Shown here: one piece after another, positions 1 to 5,596 of the stretch
How the letters are laid out: each line of letters begins with the position of its first letter
Position numbering within the stretch: position 1 is the first letter of the stretch
From: an uncultured Polaribacter sp.
Lineage (GTDB): Bacteria > Bacteroidota > Bacteroidia > Flavobacteriales > Flavobacteriaceae
NCBI GenBank assembly: GCA_937936695.1
Contig: CALHCK010000150.1
Location: forward strand, 1-5,596
Reading direction: 5' to 3'
DNA length: 5,596 nucleotides
Made by a program: the position numbers and the translations under genes
The notes under the pieces: generated by a model
Databases searched by the model: none
What the model was told of the DNA's origin: nothing
Seen by the model: the letters and a program-made list of their open reading frames with translations, nothing else

Positions 1-37
1 TTAAACTGAACATGCCATAAATATTATTTAATTAAAC

Positions 38-64
38 AAAAAAAATCCCTCTTTCGAGGGATTT
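38..64 (-). terminator. Intrinsic terminator of the porin gene and operon
   Basis: Read on the minus strand, arms AAATCCCTC (56-64) and GAGGGATTT (43-51) form a perfect 9-bp stem closed by a GAAA tetraloop (52-55). A run of eight T residues (38-45) overlaps and follows the 3' arm. Stem, GNRA-type loop and U-tract are the classic Rho-independent layout. It lies 69 nt past the porin stop codon and ends the leftward transcription unit. Read on the plus strand, only a short T-run follows the same stem, so it would be a weak terminator in that direction. Positions 1-37 hold no recognisable feature. Confidence 0.9.
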
Positions 65-133
65 AGATACTGGCTTTTTTAATCTTTTAACACTAAAAAA
101 TAGACAAAAAACCAATAAGACGTGTTTTATATA

Positions 134-1462
134 TTATTTACTTGTAAAAAACTTAGGCTTTATAACTAACATTACCCATGCCCAGTTTTGAGTATCTTTT
201 GTAGTTGGCAAGTCAGCAACAGCACTTGGCTCGAAAAATTGAGAGTATCCACCAACTAATTTAAACCCTTTAAATTTCTTAGCTAAAATTATATCTATTT
301 CAGTTCCTAATTGTTTATCATTGTTATCAGCTACATCTGTATGCTCTGTAAAGTGGTGTCCTGCTATTGTTAATGCTACACCTGATATTTTTGTTTTATA
401 AGTAAGCTGTATATCTTTTAAACCACCAGCATTTGCATGGTTTCCTACATAAAACCTATCTATTAACCCATTAAATGCATGGTTAGTACCATATAACGGA
501 AAGAAAGCAGCAGTGTCTTCATCTCTACCTGAAATTACTTCATAAGATAATCCTAATGAATTTACATCATCTATTTTAAGAGTTGTCCCTAAACTAGCTA
601 AGAACGCTCCTTTCACATCTACACCGCCAATTCTTTGACCTTCTTGTAAATATAAGTTAGATTTAAAACCAAATCTACCAGTTTTATAACCTGCATGTAA
701 ACCAGCAGTAATTAACGATGATTTATCATCTCCAAAAGTATTTGCATCTTTTATCCTGTCACCATCTGTATCGGCATTTAAAGTTTTGTTATCTTGGAAT
801 GTATTTACCAAACCTAATACAGATATATTAAAGTTTCCGTATTTCTTATTCGCATGAACAAACCCCATATCTCTGTAAGAAAATAACGCTGAAGATCCAA
901 ACACTTCATCTTTAGTTGTATTTAAAGCTCCCCCTAAATCTAAGCTATAACCATCTTTTCTATACTTATAAAGAGCAGCATCATGAGTTCTTGCTTGTTG
1001 CGCCCATCCTAAACCACCTAAAATTCTTTGATCATCATAAGATAAAGTTTGGCGCCCTACTTTTAAACTAGATGATTCACCTAATTTTAAATCTGCCCAA
1101 GCCTCTTGTATTCTAAAATTCCCATTACCTTTCTCTGAAGTTTGATCTCTATCACCAAAAGCAAATACTTCTTGAAAACTAGTAAACACTGTATACGATT
1201 CTGTGATATATTTAGCTTTTAAAGCAGCTCTAACTGTAGTTCTAATAAAACCTTCATCTGCATTTGTTGCTGTTGTAGCTGGAAATAACGGCTTACCTAA
1301 AGCATTCGGGTTTGAACCTCTAAAATTTGATCCACTTGTAAAATTACCACCGTTTCCAAAATATTCAGAACGTGGTCTAAATTCTCCTTCTAATGTAAAT
1401 TGTGCTTGTGCAAATTGAAAACCTGCTAACAATAATCCTAAAATAAAGTATTGTTTTTTCAT
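134..1462 (-). CDS. Outer-membrane beta-barrel porin, alginate-export family; probable nitrate channel
   Basis: This 442-residue protein starts with a clear Sec signal peptide: MKK, a hydrophobic core at residues 5-17, and a cleavage site AQA|Q after residue 20. The mature part alternates short amphipathic strands with Gly/Asn/Asp-rich loops, as in an outer-membrane barrel. Family hallmarks of alginate-export porins (AlgE-like) are visible: EFRPRSEY at 27-34, VGRQ at 135-138, DQRILGG at 144-150 and RTHD at 158-161. The last strand ends near the C-terminus (KPKFF). An in-frame ATG 13 codons upstream (1501) is rejected because the promoter element at 1499-1506 overlaps it and the signal peptide begins properly at 1462. 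The gene follows the two nitrate-type ATPase genes on the same strand, so a role in passing nitrate or nitrite across the outer membrane is inferred. Family membership does not show the substrate, and alginate itself is not supported by context. A DxDGD loop at residues 231-239 may bind calcium. Confidence 0.85.
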   Translation of the reverse strand: MKKQYFILGLLLAGFQFAQAQFTLEGEFRPRSEYFGNGGNFTSGSNFRGSNPNALGKPLFPATTATNADEGFIRTTVRAALKAKYITESYTVFTSFQEVFAFGDRDQTSEKGNGNFRIQEAWADLKLGESSSLKVGRQTLSYDDQRILGGLGWAQQARTHDAALYKYRKDGYSLDLGGALNTTKDEVFGSSALFSYRDMGFVHANKKYGNFNISVLGLVNTFQDNKTLNADTDGDRIKDANTFGDDKSSLITAGLHAGYKTGRFGFKSNLYLQEGQRIGGVDVKGAFLASLGTTLKIDDVNSLGLSYEVISGRDEDTAAFFPLYGTNHAFNGLIDRFYVGNHANAGGLKDIQLTYKTKISGVALTIAGHHFTEHTDVADNNDKQLGTEIDIILAKKFKGFKLVGGYSQFFEPSAVADLPTTKDTQNWAWVMLVIKPKFFTSK

Positions 1463-1498
1463 TTGTTTGATTTTGATTAATTTTTGTGTTTTGTGAGA

Positions 1499-1506
1499 CA
1501 AATATA
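1499..1506 (-). promoter_or_regulatory. Bacteroidota-type -7 promoter element of the porin gene
   Basis: The minus strand reads TATATTTG, an exact match to the Bacteroidota sigma-factor -7 consensus TAnnTTTG. It would place the transcript start near 1492-1495, giving a 5' leader of about 30 nt before the ATG at 1462. No TTTG is found at the expected -33 position: the minus strand reads AGGT there, within the inverted repeat at 1527-1544. That could mean dependence on an activator. The porin may also be read through from the ABC genes. The call rests on one motif in AT-rich DNA, so it is moderate. Confidence 0.5.
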
Positions 1507-1526
1507 TAATTAGCCTCTTAATGATT

Positions 1527-1544
1527 ACCTGCTATTTGACAGGT
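1527..1544. repeat. Inverted repeat ACCTG-N8-CAGGT, possible operator
   Basis: Arms ACCTG (1527-1531) and CAGGT (1540-1544) are perfect complements with an 8-nt spacer. It is a local GC-richer island in very AT-rich intergenic DNA. Its centre lies about 41-43 bp upstream of the transcript start predicted from the -7 element, and it overlaps the -33 region. This fits a dimeric regulator site, either an activator placed like a class II CRP/FNR-family protein or a repressor. The sequence does not match the textbook CRP or FNR half-sites, so no regulator is named. A 5-bp arm can occur by chance. Confidence 0.3.
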
Positions 1545-1558
1545 TTTACTTTTCTTTT

Positions 1559-1585
1559 TAAAATATTATTTATAATAATATTTTA
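1559..1585. repeat. Perfect 12-bp A/T palindrome after the second ATPase gene
   Basis: Arms 1559-1570 and 1574-1585 are exact complements, separated by a 3-nt loop (TAT). The stem contains only A and T. It begins 5 nt past the stop codon of the second ATPase on the minus strand. In the transcript it could form a hairpin that pauses polymerase or protects the 3' end of the ABC message. It lacks G-C pairs, and the minus strand after it is A-rich with no U-tract, so it is a poor intrinsic terminator. Read-through into the porin gene remains likely. Confidence 0.4.
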
Positions 1586-1590
1586 CTATT

Positions 1591-2421
1591 TTAATGCTCT
1601 AAAAAGTCTATTAAATGTTTTCTATAAGCATAATAGTCATCATGCTCTAAAACTGATTTTCTTGTTCTTGGTCTTTCAAAATTAATATCTAAAATATCAC
1701 CAATTTTTGCTCTAGGACCACTTGTCATCATTACCACTCTGTCTGCTAAAAAGATAGCTTCATCAACATCATGAGTAATCATAACAGCTGTAATCTTTTC
1801 TTTATTCCAAATTTCAATTAAAATATCTTGTAACTCTCCTCTTGTCAAAGAATCTAACATTCCAAAAGGCTCATCTAATAATAAAACTTTAGGTTTAATA
1901 GCAAATGCTCGTGCAATACCTACTCTTTGCTGCATCCCTTGCGATAATTCTGCTGCTTTTTTGTGAAAAGAATCTTCTAAACCTACTTTTTGTAAATAAT
2001 ATTTTGCGATGTCTGTTCTTTGAGATTTGGTTCCATGAGGAAAAACCTGATTTACACCTAACATTACATTTTCTAAAGAAGTCATCCAAGGCATTAAACT
2101 TGGTGCCTGAAAAATAACTCCTCTATCAGGGCCTGGACCTGATATGTTTTTACCTAAAACTGCTATATTTCCTCCTGAAATAGGATTTAAACCTGCAATC
2201 ATAGAAAGCATTGTTGTTTTACCACAACCAGAGTGCCCAATAATAGTTACAAACTCTTCTTTACGTATTTGTAAATCTAAATCTTCTAAAACTACGTAGT
2301 CTCCTTTTGGTGTTGGATATACTTTTTTTAGTTTCTTTAAGTCTAACATTACTTCATTAGATGGAAAAGAACTACTACCTAAAACCTCTTTAGTTATTGT
2401 TTTTTCTGTTATAATACTCAT
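1591..2421 (-). CDS. nrtD: Nitrate-type ABC transporter ATPase, NrtD position
   Basis: This is a 276-residue cytoplasmic nucleotide-binding subunit of the nitrate/sulfonate/bicarbonate importer family. Walker A GHSGCGKTT is at 62-70, Q-loop Gln at 105, signature LSQGM at 159-163, Walker B VLLLDE at 179-184, D-loop GMLD at 187-190 and H-loop THD with His217. Walker and H-loop residues are intact. The signature has Gln where LSGGM/Q has its first Gly. The segment FGMLDSLTR is typical of NrtC/NrtD-type ATPases. Its start is 9 nt after the stop of the other ATPase, implying tight co-expression. A later Met25 would also fit the domain but would leave an 81-nt gap, so Met1 is preferred. It probably pairs with the neighbouring ATPase under an NrtB dimer. 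The symbol is given by similarity and gene order. Closely related CmpD or sulfonate/taurine ATPases cannot be excluded from this protein alone. Confidence 0.85.
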   Translation of the reverse strand: MSIITEKTITKEVLGSSSFPSNEVMLDLKKLKKVYPTPKGDYVVLEDLDLQIRKEEFVTIIGHSGCGKTTMLSMIAGLNPISGGNIAVLGKNISGPGPDRGVIFQAPSLMPWMTSLENVMLGVNQVFPHGTKSQRTDIAKYYLQKVGLEDSFHKKAAELSQGMQQRVGIARAFAIKPKVLLLDEPFGMLDSLTRGELQDILIEIWNKEKITAVMITHDVDEAIFLADRVVMMTSGPRAKIGDILDINFERPRTRKSVLEHDDYYAYRKHLIDFLEH

Positions 2422-2430
2422 AATGTTTTC

Positions 2431-3279
2431 TTATTTAAATTGATTTACAAAATCTTTTGGACTTAAATCTGGCAACACATATTCTGCCTTTGCTTCAGAT
2501 TTTCTTTCATTTCCGATATCCATTAAATACTCGATAATTGCATTTCTTGTTTTTTTGAAATTTTCATTATCATTCATTTCTGTTTTATCTCTCGGACGCT
2601 CTAGATCTATCTTAAATTCTGGTCCTAATGTTGCATTAGGCCCCGGACGCAAAGGAATAATTCTATCTGCCATATATATTCCCTCATCAACATCGTTTGT
2701 AATTAATAATGCTGTACGCTTATCTTTACCCCAAATATTTAAAATCTCATCTTGTAAATTCCCTCTAGTTAATGCATCAAGTGCTCCAAGAGGTTCATCC
2801 ATAATAATCATCTCTGGTTTCATTGCCAATGCTCTAGCAACCGCTACTCTTTGACGCATTCCTCCAGATAATTCTTTAGGTCTTTTATTTATTGCCGGAG
2901 TTAAACTTACCATTTCTACATAATTGGCCACAATTTCGTTTAACTCTGCTTTACTTTTATTTGGAAAAGCTTCTTTAACTGCCATAAAAACGTTTTGACC
3001 AACTGTTAACCAAGGCAGCAAAGAATAGTTTTGAAAAATAACCCCACGCTCGTGACTAGTGTCAGTTACTGGCTCTCCCTTAAACAAAACTTCTCCGCTT
3101 GTTGGTTGAATTAATCCGTTTATTAAATTTACTAAAGTTGTCTTTCCACTTCCTGTAAAACCTACAATAGCAACAAACTCTCCTTCTTCTATTTTTAAAT
3201 TGATGTTAGACAATACCTCTGTCTCTCCATCTGCTTGCCCGTAGGTTTTGTATATATTATTTAACTCTAAATACGCCAT
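2431..3279 (-). CDS. nrtC: Nitrate-type ABC transporter ATPase, NrtC position, H-loop His replaced by Asn
   Basis: This is a 282-residue ABC ATPase. Walker A GFTGSGKTT is at 40-48, Q-loop Gln at 83, signature LSGGM at 137-141, Walker B IIMDE at 158-162 and D-loop GALD at 165-168. At the H-loop the protein reads ITNDVDEG: residue 195 is Asn (AAC on the coding strand, window 2695-2697) where the switch His normally sits. The rest of the fold appears intact, so this is not a decayed gene. Cyanobacterial NrtC carries a fused C-terminal NrtA-like domain of several hundred residues. Here the protein ends after a tail of about 30 residues (253-282, with a YVLPDLSPKD stretch). The start is 61 nt after the permease stop and the stop is 9 nt before the second ATPase. 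The nrtC name reflects gene order; the His loss suggests a mainly structural or regulatory ATP site. Confidence 0.83.
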   Translation of the reverse strand: MAYLELNNIYKTYGQADGETEVLSNINLKIEEGEFVAIVGFTGSGKTTLVNLINGLIQPTSGEVLFKGEPVTDTSHERGVIFQNYSLLPWLTVGQNVFMAVKEAFPNKSKAELNEIVANYVEMVSLTPAINKRPKELSGGMRQRVAVARALAMKPEMIIMDEPLGALDALTRGNLQDEILNIWGKDKRTALLITNDVDEGIYMADRIIPLRPGPNATLGPEFKIDLERPRDKTEMNDNENFKKTRNAIIEYLMDIGNERKSEAKAEYVLPDLSPKDFVNQFK

Positions 3280-3309
3280 TTTCTTTTGATATTTAATTGA
3301 TGTTTAGTA

Positions 3310-3339
3310 ATGTGTAGTCTTATTATTATAATTACACAT
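3310..3339 (-). repeat. Small hairpin between permease and first ATPase genes
   Basis: Arms ATGTGTA and TACACAT (3310-3316 and 3333-3339) pair over 7 bp with a 16-nt AT-rich loop. The hairpin begins directly after the permease stop codon in the 61-nt gap before the first ATPase. No U-tract follows and no TAnnTTTG element is seen in the gap. If real, it is more likely an mRNA-stability or ratio-setting element than a terminator. The stem is weak and could be chance. Confidence 0.25.
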
Positions 3340-3340
3340 A

Positions 3341-4447
3341 TTATATTGCATCTTGTTTATCAAAAGACACCCAGTTTTGTATTGTTAACATTAATCTATC
3401 TAACAAGAAACCGATGATACCAATAATAAACATGGCAACAATAATTTTAGCGTTAGAGTCATTTGCACCGTTTTGGAATTCTTCCCAAACAAACAAACCT
3501 AAACCTGGACTTTGAGCTAATAACTCAATAGCAATTAATACCATCCAAGCAACTGATAATGTAATTTTTAATCCTGTAAATATTAATGGTAAAGATGATG
3601 GTAATACTACCTTAAAAATCTTTTGAAAAGTTCCTAATTTTAAAACTTTTGCTACATTAATATAATCCTTATCTACTGATGATACTCCCATTGCAGTATT
3701 TACTAATGTTGCCCACATAGAACATAAACCTACACTAATAAAAGAAATCGTAAAAGAGCTATCGTCTGTAGAACCTATTAAAACTGTTTTTACAATCATA
3801 AAAACTAATAAATACCAAACTACTGGCGACACTGGCTTAAATATTTGAATAAACCAGTTGAATGAACTTTTTAAAGTTGGACTAAGTCCGATAAATATAC
3901 CTAAAGGCACTGCTATAACTAATGCTAAGAAAAAACCTGCAAACACAGTTTGTAAACTTCTATATATTTGGTCTACAAAAGATGGTCTACCAGTATATAC
4001 AATAGGATCTTTACCTGCTGCAATTCTTTTTTCATTTAAAGCTGCTGTTTTTTCTTTAAACGCCAACTTATCTGCACTAATAATGTTATGATCTCTTAAT
4101 AAAGATTGGAAAGACTCCCAAACCTGACTAGGAGATGGCAATGTATTTGGTTGACAACTAGAATCTCCTGATGCAATACATGTTTTTAAAGCATCTGCTG
4201 CTGCTTGACCTTGATCTTGCAACGCTTTTTCAATTTTAAATTCTGCTTCTGTATTGTATAAAGATTTTGCTCCTAAATGCCATAATCCTAAAAACAATAA
4301 AATGGAAGCAAGTGGCACTACTGTTTTTCTTAAAAAACTTTGCATTTCATCTTTTTCTAATTTTCCTGTAAATAGATTTTTTAGTGTTTCAAAAATACCT
4401 AACCCCATAAATTTAGAGACTTTTCCTAGTGTTATACTTGCTTTCAT
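3341..4447 (-). CDS. nrtB: Nitrate-type ABC transporter permease with long TM1-TM2 loop
   Basis: This is a 368-residue inner-membrane subunit of the binding-protein-dependent transport family. Hydrophobic spans are seen at about 43-59, 165-188, 198-224, 232-252, 286-307 and 334-354. The EAA loop that contacts the ATPases lies at about 264-283, with Gly272 and the ending VVLP; the usual EAA is NVA. LPSPSQVWES at 103-112 matches the LPxP segment after TM1 in NrtB/SsuC/TauC permeases. NrtB proteins are usually about 275-280 residues. Most of the excess lies at residues 65-160, a predicted periplasmic stretch that is Ala/Lys/Gln-rich and has two cysteines, Cys90 and Cys98. The N-terminal 42 residues are also longer than usual, and Met14 is a possible alternative start. 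Only one permease gene is present, so a homodimer is expected. It lies 54 nt after the binding-protein gene. Nitrate/nitrite specificity is inferred from the operon. Confidence 0.85.
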   Translation of the reverse strand: MKASITLGKVSKFMGLGIFETLKNLFTGKLEKDEMQSFLRKTVVPLASILLFLGLWHLGAKSLYNTEAEFKIEKALQDQGQAAADALKTCIASGDSSCQPNTLPSPSQVWESFQSLLRDHNIISADKLAFKEKTAALNEKRIAAGKDPIVYTGRPSFVDQIYRSLQTVFAGFFLALVIAVPLGIFIGLSPTLKSSFNWFIQIFKPVSPVVWYLLVFMIVKTVLIGSTDDSSFTISFISVGLCSMWATLVNTAMGVSSVDKDYINVAKVLKLGTFQKIFKVVLPSSLPLIFTGLKITLSVAWMVLIAIELLAQSPGLGLFVWEEFQNGANDSNAKIIVAMFIIGIIGFLLDRLMLTIQNWVSFDKQDAI

Positions 4448-4501
4448 TTTAGTGTTATTTAATTGTAATCTTACTTTTTATTTTACGTCTTTAAAAAAAT
4501 A

Positions 4502-5596
4502 TTATTTGTCTTTGTTTCCAATTTTAAAACTGTTGATGTATCCAATAGGATCTTTAGCATCAAACTTAGTACCGTCTATAAAGTCTGCAGTTGCAGGCTT
4601 ATAACCATCTGTTGTTGGAATATCAGATGCAGGAATGTTTCCTTCTGCAACTAATAATTCTGCTGCTTTTTTCCAGATATCTGGTCTGTAAATATCTTTA
4701 ATTGTATTAGCATACCAATCTGCAGATTTAGCTTCAGGAATTTGACCCCATCTTCTCATTTGAGTTAAGAACCATATACCATCTGAATAAAAAGGATATG
4801 TTGCATTGTACTTATAGAATACGTTAAAGTCTTCCATTTCTCTTTTATCACCTTTCTCAAACTCGAAAGTACCTGTCATAGAATTTGCTAATACTTCTTC
4901 TGGAGCACCTACATACTGAGACATTGATAAGATTTTTACAGCTTCTTTTCTATTTTCTGGCTTATCTAACCATTTACCAGCTCTAATTAAAGCTTTAGTT
5001 ACTGCTACAGCTGTGTTTGGATATTGCTCGATAAATTTCTCTGTCATTACAAATACTTTCTCAGGATTGTTTTTCCAGATATCATAGTTTGTTACAACTG
5101 GCACACCAATACCTTTAAATACTGCTTGCTGATTCCATGGCTCTCCTACACAGTATCCATAAATTGTTCCTGCTTCTAAAGTAGCTGGCATTTGTGGTGG
5201 TGGAGTTACAGATAATAAAACTTCAGCATCAATTTGCCCTTGTACATTTTCTTTAGTATACATACCTGGGTGAATTCCTGCTGCTGCTAACCAATATCTA
5301 ATTTCGTAGTTATGCGTAGATACTGGAAAAACCATTCCCATTTTAAACGCTTTACCAGAATTTTTATACTCTGCAATAACTGGCTTTAAAGCATCTGCTT
5401 TAATTGGGTGTACTGGTTTACCACTTCCGTCTTTAGGAACATTTGGTTTCATTTTAGACCAAACATCATTAGAAACTGTAATTCCGTTTCCATTTAAATC
5501 CATAGAAAAAGGAGTTACTAACTTTGCTTGTCTACCAAAACCTGCACCCGCAGCAATTGGCTGACCTGCTAACATATGAGAACCATCTAATTGTCC
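4502..5596 (-). CDS. nrtA: Nitrate-type periplasmic substrate-binding protein, N-terminus beyond window
   Basis: This reading frame stays open to the window edge, giving 364 visible residues that begin GQLDGSHMLAGQP. That matches the interior of NrtA/CmpA proteins, which usually have about 440-450 residues, so roughly 80-100 residues including the export signal are missing. The Met at 5575 is internal and not a start. Conserved landmarks, numbered from the first visible residue, are THNYEIRYWL (His95), PPPQM (132-136), CVGEPW (149-154) and NPEK (Lys180). By recall-based alignment, His95 and Lys180 correspond to nitrate-contacting His196 and Lys269 of Synechocystis NrtA. The Lys position is, as I recall it, Glu in bicarbonate-binding CmpA. 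This favours nitrate or nitrite as ligand. About 12 extra residues lie between RYWL and PPPQM. The protein would capture the anion in the periplasm and deliver it to the permease encoded next. The operon promoter must lie outside the window. Confidence 0.87.
   Translation of the reverse strand, partial: GQLDGSHMLAGQPIAAGAGFGRQAKLVTPFSMDLNGNGITVSNDVWSKMKPNVPKDGSGKPVHPIKADALKPVIAEYKNSGKAFKMGMVFPVSTHNYEIRYWLAAAGIHPGMYTKENVQGQIDAEVLLSVTPPPQMPATLEAGTIYGYCVGEPWNQQAVFKGIGVPVVTNYDIWKNNPEKVFVMTEKFIEQYPNTAVAVTKALIRAGKWLDKPENRKEAVKILSMSQYVGAPEEVLANSMTGTFEFEKGDKREMEDFNVFYKYNATYPFYSDGIWFLTQMRRWGQIPEAKSADWYANTIKDIYRPDIWKKAAELLVAEGNIPASDIPTTDGYKPATADFIDGTKFDAKDPIGYINSFKIGNKDK

Noticed and set aside
1203..1418. 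Plus-strand open frame of 71 codons inside the porin gene
   Set aside because: It is antisense to a well-supported gene, has no recognisable domain and no promoter, and its codons mirror the porin.
1463..1501. Extended porin start at an ATG 13 codons upstream
   Set aside because: The extension would place a Lys-rich stretch before a perfect signal peptide, and the upstream ATG overlaps the TATATTTG promoter element. The start at 1462 is better.
1895..2117. Overlapping open frames on both strands within the second ATPase
   Set aside because: Both overlap the Walker and signature region of a clear ABC ATPase in other frames. Their compositions are unlike real proteins.
2555..2854. Plus-strand open frame of 99 codons inside the first ATPase
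   Set aside because: It is the antisense shadow of the ATPase C-terminal half, with no domain or start signal.
3341..4447. Taurine or aliphatic-sulfonate importer as the identity of the operon
   Set aside because: The permease and ATPases alone would allow it, but the binding protein has the NrtA/CmpA hallmarks (PPPQM, CVGEPW, RYWL) absent from TauA/SsuA, and two distinct ATPases are typical of Nrt/Cmp systems.
3858..4604. Plus-strand open frames antisense to the permease and its upstream gap
   Set aside because: They overlap the permease and the end of the binding-protein gene. The hydrophobic look of the frame at 4254-4604 comes from reading AT-rich membrane-coding DNA backwards.
4502..5575. 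Binding protein starting at the first visible Met (5575)
   Set aside because: The frame stays open to the window edge with family-typical residues (GQLDGSH) before this Met, and no signal peptide follows it. The gene is cut by the window.

Overview
The window holds most of a nitrate-type ABC uptake operon followed by an outer-membrane beta-barrel gene. All genes lie on the minus strand, so transcription runs from high to low coordinates. The DNA is visibly AT-rich, the starts lack clear Shine-Dalgarno sequences and have A-rich leaders, there is a TAnnTTTG-type promoter element, and the barrel protein belongs to a Gram-negative outer-membrane family. Together these suggest a member of the Bacteroidota, most likely a marine-type Flavobacteriaceae. 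The genus cannot be fixed from the sequence alone.

Layout in transcription order: (1) 5596-4502, periplasmic substrate-binding protein of the NrtA/CmpA family, cut at its N-terminus by the window edge; (2) 4447-3341, NrtB-type permease with an unusually long loop between its first two membrane segments; (3) 3279-2431, first ATPase, in the NrtC position; (4) 2421-1591, second ATPase, in the NrtD position; (5) 1462-134, signal-peptide-bearing barrel of the alginate-export porin family; (6) a strong intrinsic terminator at 38-64. Gaps within the ABC genes are 54, 61 and 9 nt, which fits one transcript. The porin follows after 128 nt and has its own candidate promoter (1499-1506), with an inverted repeat just upstream (1527-1544).

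Inferred working model: the barrel lets the anion cross the outer membrane, the NrtA-like protein captures it in the periplasm, and an NrtB homodimer powered by two different ATPases pumps it inward. The binding protein keeps the His and Lys that I align with nitrate-contacting residues of cyanobacterial NrtA, which favours nitrate/nitrite over bicarbonate.

I see no wholly new system. The most interesting point is that the two ATPases carry complementary deviations: an Asn in place of the H-loop His in one, and LSQGM in place of LSGGM in the other. In a heterodimer both would fall in the same ATP site, predicting one degenerate and one working site. No RNA genes, mobile elements or CRISPR arrays were seen, and no gene is supported on the plus strand.
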